This document shows, piece by piece, positions 44,764-53,792 of a stretch of DNA of 64,000 bases. Numbering within the stretch: position 1 is the first letter of the stretch; every line of letters starts with the position of its first letter. This DNA comes from Methylobacterium phyllostachyos (lineage in GTDB: Bacteria > Pseudomonadota > Alphaproteobacteria > Rhizobiales > Beijerinckiaceae): the NCBI RefSeq assembly GCF_900103445.1, contig NZ_FNHS01000001.1, forward strand, positions 372,001 through 436,000. Reading direction: 5' to 3'. The position numbers and the translations under genes were made by a program. The notes below the pieces were generated by a model that was not told the DNA's origin, searched no databases, and saw nothing but the letters and a program-made list of their open reading frames with translations.

Positions 44764-45663
44764 ATGACCGAAGCCCGTGGCCCCGAACCCGTCATCCAAG
44801 CCTTCTTCGACGAGCCCACCAACACGGTGAGCTACATCGTGGCCGATCCCGAGACGAAGCAGGCGGCCTTCATCGATCCGGTGCTCGACTACGATCACAA
44901 CGGCGGCAGCGTCGACACTCGCTCCGTTGAGGCGATGCTGACGGCCGCCGACGAGGCGGGCTACACGGTGGTATGGACGCTGGAAACCCACGCGCACGCC
45001 GACCACCTCTCCGGCTCGCCCTACGTGAAGGCCAAGACCGGCGCAAAGATCGGCATCGGCGAGCACATCAAGGAGGTCCAGAAGATCTTTCGCCCGGTCT
45101 TCAACGCCACCGACTTGAGGACCGACGGCAGCGATTTCGACCACCTCTTCGTGGACGGCGAGACGTTCCGGATCGGCGACCTCACCGTCGAGGTGCTGTA
45201 CACGCCGGGCCATACGCCCGCCGACATCTGCTACCGCATCGGCGGCCACGTCTTCGTCGGCGACACGCTGTTCATGCCCGATTTCGGTACCGCGCGGGCC
45301 GACTTCCCCGGCGGCGACGTGCGCACCCTCTATCACTCGATCCGCAAGCTACTGGCCCTGCCGCCGGAAACGGTGCTTCACCTCTGCCACGACTACAAGG
45401 CGCCTGGCCGCGACGTGTACGCCTGGGAGACCACGGTCGGCGAGCAGCGCGAGCGCAACGTCCACGTGAAGGAGGGCGTGAGCGAGGAGGAGTTCACCGC
45501 CATGCGCACCGCCCGGGACGCGACCCTGGCCGCGCCGCGCCTTCTGCTGCCGTCGATCCAGGTCAATATCCGCGCCGGCAAGTTCCCCCCGGCCGAGGCG
45601 AATGGCGTTCGTTACCTGACCATTCCGGTCAAACTGAAAGGCGGAGCGGAACTGGGTGTTTGA
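44764..45663 (+). CDS. Metallo-beta-lactamase fold persulfide dioxygenase-like enzyme
   Basis: 299 residues, MBL fold with H76-x-H78-x-D80-H81 in THAHADH, later HTPADICY and GDTLFMPDFG, and DFPGGDVR, matching the ETHE1/Blh group. ETHE1 oxidises glutathione persulfide made by SQR to sulfite using iron and oxygen. The adjoining SQR gene supports this. It may alternatively belong to the Blh subgroup, whose activity is debated. A second copy lies at 59799-60710. Confidence 0.85.
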   Translation: MTEARGPEPVIQAFFDEPTNTVSYIVADPETKQAAFIDPVLDYDHNGGSVDTRSVEAMLTAADEAGYTVVWTLETHAHADHLSGSPYVKAKTGAKIGIGEHIKEVQKIFRPVFNATDLRTDGSDFDHLFVDGETFRIGDLTVEVLYTPGHTPADICYRIGGHVFVGDTLFMPDFGTARADFPGGDVRTLYHSIRKLLALPPETVLHLCHDYKAPGRDVYAWETTVGEQRERNVHVKEGVSEEEFTAMRTARDATLAAPRLLLPSIQVNIRAGKFPPAEANGVRYLTIPVKLKGGAELGV

Positions 45664-45696
45664 CAGGGCTCATCGGTACTGGGCGTACCTGAGCCG

Positions 45697-46740
45697 ATGA
45701 TGGACCTCCTGCCTGCGCATCTCGTCCGGGCGGCCCTCGGCCTCGTGCTGGGTGCCGTGCTCGGGATGGTCGCGCGCCGGGGGCGGTTCTGTACGCTGGG
45801 CGCCATCGAAGATGCCGTCTATGCGCGCGACACGCGCCGCGCCCGGGCATGGCTGCTGGCGACCGGCATCGCCGTGCTGGGCACGCAGCTTCTGGAATCA
45901 GAATTCGGTCTCGACCTCGCCCGGTCGATCTATGCGGGGCCGCGCTTCGAATGGGGCGCGATGATCCTCGGCGGGACGATGTTCGGCTTTGGCATGGCGC
46001 TCGTCGGCACCTGCAGTTTCGGCGCGTTGTTGCGGCTCGGCGGGGGAGATCTGCGCGCTCTCCTCGTCCTCCTCGTGCTCGGCCTGTCGGCCTATATGGC
46101 GATCAGCGGCGTCACCGCTCTGCTGCGCGTGACGATCACCGAACCGCTGAGCCTCGATCTCGGCAGCCAGCGACTCGGGGCCTTGTTGAGGCTGGATCGG
46201 ACCGGCCGCGTGACCTTCAGCGTCATTGCAGGCATCGGCCTCTGCCTCGTGGCACTGACGGGCAAAGACTTCCGTCGGACTCAGCGGCTCCTCATCGGCG
46301 CCATCGCCATCGGGGTAGTCATCGTCGCCGGGTGGTGGACGAACGGGAGCGCGGGCTTCGACGAGTTCGAAACCCGAGCAGTCGGCTCCTTCAGCTTCGC
46401 ACGGCCTGTCGGCGATACCCTCCTCTATGCCATGCTCGCGAGCGGCACGCGGATCGATTTCGGCGTGGCCTCGGTCCTCGGCGTCGTGCTCGGGTCCTTC
46501 GCGGCGGCGCGCGCTGCGGGGGAATTTCACTGGGAGGCGCCCGATGATGCCCGCGAGGTAAAGCGCCACCTGCTCGGCGCCTTCCTGATGGGCACCGGCG
46601 GCGTCACGGCGCTGGGCTGCACCATCGGCCAGGGATTGAGCGGGCTTTCGACGCTGTCGGTCGGCTCGATACTCGCCCTCGGCGCGATCCTCGTCGGGGC
46701 TCGCGCGGGGCTCTACTACCTCGTGGACCGACACACCTGA
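45697..46740 (+). CDS. YeeE/YedE-family sulfur transport protein
   Basis: 347 residues, about nine membrane helices. Conserved cysteines stand in GRFCTLGAIED, GTCSFGALLR and ALGCTIGQGL, as in the thiosulfate importer TsuA/YeeE. Probably takes up thiosulfate or another sulfane compound. Last gene of the operon starting with TauE; the soxR stop follows convergently. Confidence 0.83.
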   Translation: MMDLLPAHLVRAALGLVLGAVLGMVARRGRFCTLGAIEDAVYARDTRRARAWLLATGIAVLGTQLLESEFGLDLARSIYAGPRFEWGAMILGGTMFGFGMALVGTCSFGALLRLGGGDLRALLVLLVLGLSAYMAISGVTALLRVTITEPLSLDLGSQRLGALLRLDRTGRVTFSVIAGIGLCLVALTGKDFRRTQRLLIGAIAIGVVIVAGWWTNGSAGFDEFETRAVGSFSFARPVGDTLLYAMLASGTRIDFGVASVLGVVLGSFAAARAAGEFHWEAPDDAREVKRHLLGAFLMGTGGVTALGCTIGQGLSGLSTLSVGSILALGAILVGARAGLYYLVDRHT

Positions 46741-46753
46741 GAGGCTTCGATGG

Positions 46754-47113
46754 TTACGGTGTCCGTCCGTTGCAGAATGCGCGGTGCAGGGCGGCGATGA
46801 TCTCGCGAACCTCCGGCCGGGCCAGCGCATAATAGATGTTCTTGCCGTCGCGGCGGGCCTCGACGAGATCGTCGGCCCGTAGCCGCGCCAGTTGCTGGGA
46901 CACGGCCGGTTGCCGCAGGTTCAGCAATTGCTCCAGTTCCGAGACCGAGCGCTCGCCCTCGACCAGCAGGCAGAGGATGACGAGGCGCGCCTCGTGCCCG
47001 AGGGCTTTGAGCAGCTCGCTGGCATCGCGGGCATTGGCCAGCAACAGATCCAGGTCGAGGCTGCTTGGGGCCTCGACGCTCGTCACCGGTTGCGCCTGTT
47101 GCAACGGCATCAT
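46754..47113 (-). CDS. soxR: ArsR-family persulfide-sensing repressor SoxR
   Basis: 119 residues. wHTH core with ALGHEARLVILCLLVEGERS and LRQPAVSQQLARLR. C48 and C114 occupy the two positions used by SqrR/BigR for persulfide-sensitive disulfide or polysulfide bridges. The gene is 30 bases after soxS on the same strand, as in Paracoccus, where SoxR represses sox genes. Likely target: the soxS/soxW divergent region and perhaps the SQR and pmpA promoters. Confidence 0.88.
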   Translation of the reverse strand: MMPLQQAQPVTSVEAPSSLDLDLLLANARDASELLKALGHEARLVILCLLVEGERSVSELEQLLNLRQPAVSQQLARLRADDLVEARRDGKNIYYALARPEVREIIAALHRAFCNGRTP

Positions 47114-47143
47114 CTCACCCTTTTCCTCGCCGCCCGAAGCCCG

Positions 47144-47509
47144 TCACGGGGATCCGGGGAGCCGTTCGAGCAACCGCTCGGCCCGCCCCCAGAAGAAATC
47201 CTCACCCGGATAGCCCTCGATCCGGTCGAGCTCGGACCCGTCTTCGACGAGGACGAATGTCGGTGTGTAGCGGATCGGGCGCTTGAGTGTGAGTCCGGGA
47301 GGAAGGCCTGCGTCGAGATCGACACGGCGCAACGGCGCCCGCTTCCCGACATCCGTCTTCGGGTAGATCGGTCCGATCTCCTTGTCCCAGGCCTTGCACC
47401 ACGGGCAGCCGCGCCGCTCGAACTTGATCAGCTCCGCGGCCTCAACGATGCCGGGCCATAGGGCGAACCCCCACGCCCCCGCCATGACGGCTCGCCTCGT
47501 TCCCCGCAT
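47144..47509 (-). CDS. soxS: Periplasmic thioredoxin SoxS
   Basis: 121 residues from ATG 47509 (MRGTRRAVMAGAWGFALWPG, twin-Arg type signal). Thioredoxin-like, with active-site C35-P-W-C38 in RRGCPWCKAW. In Paracoccus SoxS keeps the SoxYZ carrier reduced and active. Divergent from soxW, sharing a 217-base promoter region. Confidence 0.88.
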   Translation of the reverse strand: MRGTRRAVMAGAWGFALWPGIVEAAELIKFERRGCPWCKAWDKEIGPIYPKTDVGKRAPLRRVDLDAGLPPGLTLKRPIRYTPTFVLVEDGSELDRIEGYPGEDFFWGRAERLLERLPGSP

Positions 47510-47726
47510 CGGTCTTCCCAAGCCCAGGACCACTGATCCTGATATAGCAAAAGACGAATGTGTTCGAGGGGCATCGGCGCAGCCGCCGGGATCGTGATCG
47601 CCCTCGGCGCGGAGCCGCCGTCGTCCGCGCGGCTTCAATGGCAGCCGGATGTCAGGAGGACTGGATTGCCAGGGGCAGGACAATCGCTCTACACATGCAG
47701 AAACTAGAATATTTGGAGGGGACGCC

Positions 47727-48302
47727 ATGTCGACCCGGCGCCGGTTCCTGGCGGGTGCCCTCGCGCTCGGCCTGCCCTCCAGGGCCATGGCCCAAGCGAT
47801 CCAGGGCGATGACGGCCTCTACCGAGAGCCCTGGTTCCTCGAAAGCTTCCTCGATCTCCCCGACGATCTGAAGTCCGCGCGGGAGCACGGCAAGCGCCTC
47901 GCCATCCTGTGGGAGCTGAAGGGCTGTCCCTTCTGCAAACAGATCCACCTCGTGAACTTCGCAGATCCGGCGACGAGCGCCTTCATCCGCGAGCGTTTCG
48001 AGATCCTGCAACTGAACTTCATCGGTTCGCGAGAGGTCACCGATTTCGACGGTCAGATCCTTCCCGAGAAGGCTTTCGCGGAGAAGTACGGCATCCGGTC
48101 CACGCCGACCATTCAGTTCTTTCCGGTGGAGGAGACGGCACTCGCGGGCAAGACGCCCCAGCAGCGCGAGGTCCTGCGAGTGCGGGGCTACGTGCCGCCG
48201 GAGGAGTTCCGCCGGACTTTCGCCTTCGTGGCCGAGCGTGCCGACGAGCGGACGACCCTGCAGGATTACCTCCGCTCGCCGGAGGCGGCGCAGCGGGGCT
48301 GA
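47727..48302 (+). CDS. soxW: Periplasmic thioredoxin SoxW
   Basis: 191 residues from ATG 47727 with GGAGGGG upstream. Tat-type signal (STRRRFLAGALALG), then a thioredoxin fold with C67-P-F-C70 in LKGCPFCKQ and FIRERFEILQLNF. Sits at the head of the + strand sox run, 168 bases before soxX. It probably takes electrons from CcdA/SoxV; note that ccdA here looks frameshifted. Confidence 0.83.
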   Translation: MSTRRRFLAGALALGLPSRAMAQAIQGDDGLYREPWFLESFLDLPDDLKSAREHGKRLAILWELKGCPFCKQIHLVNFADPATSAFIRERFEILQLNFIGSREVTDFDGQILPEKAFAEKYGIRSTPTIQFFPVEETALAGKTPQQREVLRVRGYVPPEEFRRTFAFVAERADERTTLQDYLRSPEAAQRG

Positions 48303-48352
48303 CAGTCCCGCCGCGATAGTCAGCGGCCTCGCAATTCCAGCTTGACTTGAGA

Positions 48353-48366
48353 GCGATCCAGGTCAA
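48353..48366. promoter_or_regulatory. Crp/Fnr-like site upstream of soxX
   Basis: GCGAT-CCAG-GTCAA. It shares 11 of 14 bases with GTGAC-CCAG-GTCAC at 58602-58615 before the Crp/Fnr gene. It lies 104 bases before the soxX start and close to a CATATG -10-like sequence at 48382-48387. Confidence 0.55.
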
Positions 48367-48469
48367 ACTTGCAATAATTCGCATATGTCGATGGGTTTGC
48401 CCGCCGGCAGAGCGAGCGGTTCGAGACGACCGCACCCGCCGCAAAGACGGCGCACCGAGGAAACGCCAG

Positions 48470-48946
48470 ATGCGCAGGCCGATCACAGCCTTTGCGCTCG
48501 CGGGGCTTTGCGTCCTCGCGACCGCCGCCGGAGCCGAGACGGCTTCCACCGGGCTCGCCCCGTTCAAGATCGTCGCTATCGATGGCAGCGACTCAATCCC
48601 CGAGCCGCTCACCGACAAGCCGGGGGATGCGGCGGCCGGCGCGAAGGTCGTCGTGAACCGGCGCCAGGGCAATTGCCTCGGCTGCCATCAGGTCTCGTCG
48701 CTCAAGGGCGAATCTTTCCACGGCGAGGTCGGGCCCTCCCTCGATGGCGTCGCGGGCCGGTGGGACGCGGCCCACCTGCGGATGATCGTCGTCAACCCGA
48801 AGCACGTCTTCACCGAGGCGACCGTGATGCCGGCCTTCTACCGGATCGACGGCCTCAACCGCGTGCGCGCCGAATTTCAGGGCAAGCCGATCCTGACCGC
48901 GCAGCAGGTCGAGGACGTCGTCGCCTACCTCACGACCTTGAAGTGA
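48470..48946 (+). CDS. soxX: SoxX cytochrome c subunit
   Basis: 158 residues from ATG 48470. Signal peptide (MRRPITAFALAGLCVLATAA), haem site C69-x2-C72-H73 in GNCLGCHQ, axial M120 in EATVMPAFY. With SoxA it links thiosulfate to the SoxY cysteine in the periplasm. First of soxXYZABCD; all genes follow on the + strand with short gaps. Confidence 0.95.
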   Translation: MRRPITAFALAGLCVLATAAGAETASTGLAPFKIVAIDGSDSIPEPLTDKPGDAAAGAKVVVNRRQGNCLGCHQVSSLKGESFHGEVGPSLDGVAGRWDAAHLRMIVVNPKHVFTEATVMPAFYRIDGLNRVRAEFQGKPILTAQQVEDVVAYLTTLK

Positions 48947-48973
48947 TCTCGCGGGCTGAAGGAGCCGCTTGCC

Positions 48974-49444
48974 ATGACCTCTGCCAAGATCCCCGCAATG
49001 AGCCGCCGCCAAGCCCTGGCCTTCGGCACCGGCGCCATGGTGGCCACCGCCTTCGCTTTCCGCGCCGGCCCGGCCCTCGCGGCGAAGCCCGCGACCGATG
49101 AGGCCATCAAGGCCTTCACCCGCGGCAAGGAGCCGGTGAAGGGCAGGGTCAAGCTCGAACTCCCCGAGATCGCCGAGAACGGCAACACGGTGCCGATGAC
49201 GGTGAGCGTCGACGGGCCGATGACGGCGGAAAGCTACGTCGAGGAGGTGATGATCGTCGCCGAGGGCAATCCGAACCCCGGCGTCATCAGCTTCCACTTC
49301 ACGCCGTCGAGTGTCGCGGAGGCGAACACCCGGATCCGTCTCGCAGAGACCCAGAACGTCATCGCGGTCGCCCGCATGAACGACGGCTCGGTGTTCAGCG
49401 ACGTCCGCCAGGTGAAGGTCACCATCGGCGGCTGCGGCGGCTAA
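48974..49444 (+). CDS. soxY: SoxY substrate-carrier protein
   Basis: 156 residues. Tat signal (MSRRQALAFGTGA) and the C-terminal swinging arm ending GGCGG, whose C154 carries the sulfur substrate. Needs SoxZ to fold and is exported as SoxYZ. Gap of 27 bases from soxX. Confidence 0.97.
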   Translation: MTSAKIPAMSRRQALAFGTGAMVATAFAFRAGPALAAKPATDEAIKAFTRGKEPVKGRVKLELPEIAENGNTVPMTVSVDGPMTAESYVEEVMIVAEGNPNPGVISFHFTPSSVAEANTRIRLAETQNVIAVARMNDGSVFSDVRQVKVTIGGCGG

Positions 49445-49483
49445 CCCATACGCGACAGCATCGAACGAGGACGGGAGGACCAC

Positions 49484-49813
49484 ATGGCCGACGTGAAGCC
49501 GCGGATCAAACTGGACAAGAAGGAGGTCGCCAAGGGCGGCATCATCGAGGTGAAGACGCTCGTCTCCCACACGATGGAGTCCGGCCAGCGCAAGGACAAG
49601 GACGGGAAGACGATCCCGCGCAAGATCCTGAACAAGTTCACCTGTGACCTGAACGGCAAGACGATCTTCAGCGCCGATATCGAGAGCGCAGTCTCCGCCA
49701 ATCCCTACTTCCAGTTCAAGATCAAGCCCGAAGAATCCGGAGCGCTGACTTTTACCTGGGTCGATGACGACGGGTCGAAGATCCAGGCCACCGAGCAGAT
49801 CAAGGTCGCCTGA
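49484..49813 (+). CDS. soxZ: SoxZ carrier-complex subunit
   Basis: 109 residues, no signal peptide (exported with SoxY). Begins MADVKPRIKLDKKEVAKGGI and ends FTWVDDDGSKIQATEQIKVA, both typical. It presents the SoxY arm to SoxAX, SoxB and SoxCD. Confidence 0.96.
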   Translation: MADVKPRIKLDKKEVAKGGIIEVKTLVSHTMESGQRKDKDGKTIPRKILNKFTCDLNGKTIFSADIESAVSANPYFQFKIKPEESGALTFTWVDDDGSKIQATEQIKVA

Positions 49814-49820
49814 CGCGCGC

Positions 49821-49839
49821 CCGGGGCCGTTCGCCCCGG
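49821..49839 (+). other. Hairpin in the soxZ-soxA gap
   Basis: CCGGGGC and GCCCCGG with a CGTTC loop, perfect 7-bp stem, within a 59-base gap of the operon. No T-run; possibly an RNA-processing or stability element that separates SoxYZ from SoxAB expression. Confidence 0.4.
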
Positions 49840-49872
49840 AGCGCCTCTCCCCGCCGCGCCGGAGCCCTCACC

Positions 49873-50736
49873 ATGGTCCGCCCAACTCTCGCCCTTACAG
49901 CGCTCGCGCTCGTCGCGTTGGCCGTCGCGCCGCACGCGCAGGACATGCCGTCGGCGCCCGCCGCGAAGGAGCCGTCCGAGCGCCCGGCGTGGCAGGCGCA
50001 CGGCATGAAGCCCCAGAACCCGGATTCTCCGTTCGAGGAAGTCGTCTCGGGCCTGTATTTCCGTTCCAAGGAAACGCAGGAGATGCAGGCCGACGACTTC
50101 AACAATCCGGGCTTCCTCGCCGTCGAGCAGGGCGAGGAACTCTGGTCGAAGGTCGATGGCACGGCCGGCAAGTCCTGCGCGAGCTGCCACAACGAGGCCT
50201 CGACCTCGATGAAGGGCGTCGCGGCTGCCTATCCGAAGTGGAACGAGAAGCTCGGGAAGCCAATCAATCTGGAGCAGCGGATCAACATCTGCCGCAGCGG
50301 CGCCCTGAAGGCCGAGCCTTACGTCTTCGGCTCGCCCGAACTCACGGCCATGACCACCTACATCCGCAACCAGTCCCGGGGGATGCCGGTCGCCGTGAAG
50401 GTGGACGGGCCGATGACGCCCTGGTTCGAGCGCGGTAAATCGCTGTACTACCAGCGGAACGGCCAGCTCGATCTCGCCTGCGCGAGCTGCCACGAAAAGA
50501 ACCACGGCAAGTATCTCCGGGCCGATTTCCTCAGCCAGGGGCAGAGCAACGGCTTCCCCGTCTACCGCCTACGCGACCAGCGGCTGGTGCCGCTGCACGA
50601 GCGCATGGAGGGCTGCATGCAGGACGTCCGGGCCACGCCGTTCAAGCCGCTCTCCGACGAGTTCCTCGCCCTGGAGACCTACGTCGCGTGGCGCGGCCTC
50701 GGCCTTCCGGTCGAGACGCCCGCCGTGCGCAACTGA
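49873..50736 (+). CDS. soxA: SoxA dihaem cytochrome c
   Basis: 287 residues with signal peptide. Two haem sites, C102-C105-H106 (SCASCHNE) and C203-C206-H207 (ACASCHEK), so the dihaem form. The active-site cysteine whose persulfide ligates haem 2 is C248 in MEGCMQDVRATPF. Forms SoxAX with SoxX and attaches thiosulfate to SoxY. Confidence 0.96.
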   Translation: MVRPTLALTALALVALAVAPHAQDMPSAPAAKEPSERPAWQAHGMKPQNPDSPFEEVVSGLYFRSKETQEMQADDFNNPGFLAVEQGEELWSKVDGTAGKSCASCHNEASTSMKGVAAAYPKWNEKLGKPINLEQRINICRSGALKAEPYVFGSPELTAMTTYIRNQSRGMPVAVKVDGPMTPWFERGKSLYYQRNGQLDLACASCHEKNHGKYLRADFLSQGQSNGFPVYRLRDQRLVPLHERMEGCMQDVRATPFKPLSDEFLALETYVAWRGLGLPVETPAVRN

Positions 50737-50751
50737 GGGTCGGATCGTCCC

Positions 50752-52431
50752 ATGACCTCACGCCGCGACTTCCTGCAGATCGCCGCCGCCACCGCGGCCC
50801 TGGTGCCGACGGGCTGGACCCGCGCCTTCGCCCAGCAGCGCCTGACCCAGGACGACCTCCTGGCCTTCGAGCCGATGGGCAACGTCACCCTGGTCCATCT
50901 GACCGACATCCACGCGCAGTTGCGGCCCGTGCTGTTCCGCGAGCCCTCGACCAATCTCGGGGTGGGCGAGGCGCGCGGTCAGGTCCCCCACGTCACCGGA
51001 CGCGCCTACCTCGACCTCTACGGCATCCCCGGCGGCTCGCCGCTGGCCTATGCGCTGACGCCGGAGGACTACGTCGCACTCGCCCGCAGCTACGGCCGGA
51101 TGGGCGGCCTCGACCGGATCGCCACGGTGCTCGACGCGATCCGCGCCGAGCGCGGCGACAAGGTGCTGTTCCTCGACGGCGGCGACACTTGGCAGAACAG
51201 CTACACCTCGATGGTGAGCAAGGGCCAGGACATGGTCGACTGCATGGCGCTCATGAAGCCCGACGCCATGACCGGCCACTGGGAGTTCACCCTCGGCACC
51301 GAGCGGGTGAAGGAGATCGTGGACGGGCTCGGCTGCCCGTTCCTCGGCCAGAACGTCCGCGACGCCGAGTGGAACGAGCCGGCTTTCGAATCCACGAAGA
51401 TGTTCGAGCGCGGCGGCGCGAAGGTCGCGGTGATCGGGCAAGCCTTCCCCTACACGCCCATCGCCAACCCGCGTTGGATGATTCCGAACTGGTCCTTCGG
51501 CATTCGTGAGGAGGATGTCCAGGCGAGCGTCGACAAGGCCCGGAAAGAGGGCGCCGACCTTGTCGTGCTGCTCTCCCACAACGGCTTCGACGTCGACCGC
51601 AAACTCGCCTCGCGAGTTAAGGGAATCGACGTCGTCCTGACCGGCCACACGCACGATGCGCTGCCGCAGGCGGTGAAAATCGGCAACACCCTGCTCATCG
51701 CCTCGGGCAGCCACGGCAAGTTCCTCACCCGTGTCGACCTCGACGTGCGGGACGGCGCCGTGAAGGGCTACCGCTCGAAGCTCATCCCGATCTTCTCCGA
51801 TGTCATCGCCCCGCAGAAGGCGATGGCGGCCAAGATCCAGGCGATCCGTGCACCCCACGAGACGATGCTGAGCCAGGAACTCGGGCGGACCGAGGCCTTG
51901 CTCTACCGGCGCGGCAACTTCAACGGCACCCTCGATGACCTGATTTGCGATGCGCTCCTGTCCGAGCGCGAGGCCGACATCGCCCTCTCGCCCGGCTTCC
52001 GCTGGGGCACGACCCTCCTGCCCGGACAAGCGATCACCCACGAGGACGTCTACAACGCCACCGCCATCACCTACCCGGCGGCCTACCGGATGCCCATGAC
52101 CGGCGCCCGGCTAAAGGAGGTGCTGGAGGACGTGGCCGACAACCTCTTCAACGCAGACCCGTACTACCAGCAGGGGGGCGACATGGTTCGGGTGGGGGGC
52201 GTGTCCTACGCCATCGACGTCGCCCGTCCGGCCGGCAGCCGCATCTCCGACCTCGCCCTGCTGCGCACCGGCAAACCCATCGAGGCCGGCAGTAGCTACA
52301 CCGTGGCAGGCTGGGCGAGCGTCAACGAGGGGACCGAGGGTCCGCCGATCTGGGACGTCGTCGCCTCGCACATCAAGGCCAAGAAGACGGTGAACCCGAC
52401 GCCCGCGCAGGTCACCGTCCGTGGCGCCTAG
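50752..52431 (+). CDS. soxB: SoxB sulfate thiol esterase
   Basis: 559 residues, Tat signal (SRRDFLQIAAATAALVP). Calcineurin-like dimanganese site: D52 and H54 in LTDIHAQLRP, GGDTWQNS, the SoxB-specific GHWEF in place of GNHE, and TGHTHDALP. Releases sulfate from the SoxY cysteine S-sulfonate. Directly after soxA (15 bases). Confidence 0.97.
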   Translation: MTSRRDFLQIAAATAALVPTGWTRAFAQQRLTQDDLLAFEPMGNVTLVHLTDIHAQLRPVLFREPSTNLGVGEARGQVPHVTGRAYLDLYGIPGGSPLAYALTPEDYVALARSYGRMGGLDRIATVLDAIRAERGDKVLFLDGGDTWQNSYTSMVSKGQDMVDCMALMKPDAMTGHWEFTLGTERVKEIVDGLGCPFLGQNVRDAEWNEPAFESTKMFERGGAKVAVIGQAFPYTPIANPRWMIPNWSFGIREEDVQASVDKARKEGADLVVLLSHNGFDVDRKLASRVKGIDVVLTGHTHDALPQAVKIGNTLLIASGSHGKFLTRVDLDVRDGAVKGYRSKLIPIFSDVIAPQKAMAAKIQAIRAPHETMLSQELGRTEALLYRRGNFNGTLDDLICDALLSEREADIALSPGFRWGTTLLPGQAITHEDVYNATAITYPAAYRMPMTGARLKEVLEDVADNLFNADPYYQQGGDMVRVGGVSYAIDVARPAGSRISDLALLRTGKPIEAGSSYTVAGWASVNEGTEGPPIWDVVASHIKAKKTVNPTPAQVTVRGA

Positions 52432-52484
52432 TAGTCTTCAAGATATTCACACATTGCCATACTTGAAACAGTTCGGAGAGACCG

Positions 52485-53792
52485 ATGTCTGAACCGAAGC
52501 CGCGCCCCGATCCGTCCGGGCCGACCTCCCGCCGATCCTTCCTGCGCACCGGCCTCGCCTTGGGCGGAGCGGTCGGCGCCGGGGTGGGAACCGGCGCTTT
52601 CGCGGGCCGTGCGGCCGCCGCCGCGCCGGAGGCCAAGAACCTGCCGCCGAACGTGCCGGAATGGTCGCAATCCCTCGGTGACGGTGTCGTGAGCCGGCCC
52701 TATGGCCGCCCCTCGAAGTTCGAGGCGGACGTGATCCGCCGCGACGTTGAATGGCTGACCGCCTCTCGCCAGAGCTCGGTGAGCTTCACGCCGCTGCACC
52801 AGCTTGAGGGGATCATCACCCCCAACGGCCTCGGCTTCGAGCGCCACCATGGCGGCATCGCCGAGATCGACCCGGCCGAGCACCGGTTGATGATCCACGG
52901 CCTCGTTGAGAAGCCGCTGATGCTGACGCTGGAGGACATCAAGCGCTTCCCCCGCGTCAACCGGATCGCCTTCCTCGAATGCGCGGCCAATTCCGGCATG
53001 GAGTGGAAGGGTGCGCAGCTCAACGGCTGCCAGTTCACCCACGGCATGATCCACTGCGTCATGTACACGGGCGTGTCGCTCAAGCGCCTCCTCGAAGAGG
53101 CGGGTCTCAAGACGAGCGCCAAGTGGCTGCTGCCGGAGGGGGCGGACGCCGCGGCGATGACCCGCTCGGTGCCGATCGAGAAGGCGCTAGACGACGCCAT
53201 CGTCGCCTACGCCATGAACGGCGAGGCGCTCTATCCCGAGCACGGCTACCCGCTGCGCCTCGTCCTGCCCGGCTGGCAGGGCAATATGTGGGTGAAGTGG
53301 CTGCGCCGGATCAAGGTCGGCGACGAGCCCTGGCACACCCGCGAGGAGACCTCGAAGTACACGGCCCTCATGCCGGACGGACAGGCGCGGCGCTTCACAT
53401 GGGCCATGGACGCGAAGTCCGTGATCACCAATCCAAGCCCGCAGGCGCCGATCCACGGCAAGGGCTTCACCGTGCTCTCGGGCCTCGCTTGGTCGGGACG
53501 CGGGGCGATCAAGGGCGTGGACGTCTCCCTCGATGGCGGCCGCAACTGGCGCGCCGCCCGCCTCGACGGTCCGGTCCTCGATAAGGCGCTGACGCGCTTT
53601 TATTACGAGTTCGACTGGAACGGTGAGCCGCTGCTGCTCCAGTCCCGCGCCAGGGACGAGACCGGCTATGTGCAGCCGACCAAGGCGGCTTTGCGCCAGC
53701 ATCGCGGCCTGAACTCGATCTACCACAACAACGGCATCCAGACCTGGCACGTGCTGCCCAGCGGGGAGATCGAGAATGTCGAGGTCGCGTAA
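52485..53792 (+). CDS. soxC: SoxC sulfane dehydrogenase molybdenum subunit
   Basis: 435 residues, Tat signal (TSRRSFLRTGLALGGAVGA). Sulfite-oxidase fold with molybdenum ligand C166 in FLECAANSGMEW and the C-terminal dimerisation domain (GRGAIKGVDVSLDGGRNW). With SoxD oxidises the sulfane sulfur on SoxY. Presence of SoxCD means complete oxidation of thiosulfate to sulfate without sulfur globules. Confidence 0.96.
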   Translation: MSEPKPRPDPSGPTSRRSFLRTGLALGGAVGAGVGTGAFAGRAAAAAPEAKNLPPNVPEWSQSLGDGVVSRPYGRPSKFEADVIRRDVEWLTASRQSSVSFTPLHQLEGIITPNGLGFERHHGGIAEIDPAEHRLMIHGLVEKPLMLTLEDIKRFPRVNRIAFLECAANSGMEWKGAQLNGCQFTHGMIHCVMYTGVSLKRLLEEAGLKTSAKWLLPEGADAAAMTRSVPIEKALDDAIVAYAMNGEALYPEHGYPLRLVLPGWQGNMWVKWLRRIKVGDEPWHTREETSKYTALMPDGQARRFTWAMDAKSVITNPSPQAPIHGKGFTVLSGLAWSGRGAIKGVDVSLDGGRNWRAARLDGPVLDKALTRFYYEFDWNGEPLLLQSRARDETGYVQPTKAALRQHRGLNSIYHNNGIQTWHVLPSGEIENVEVA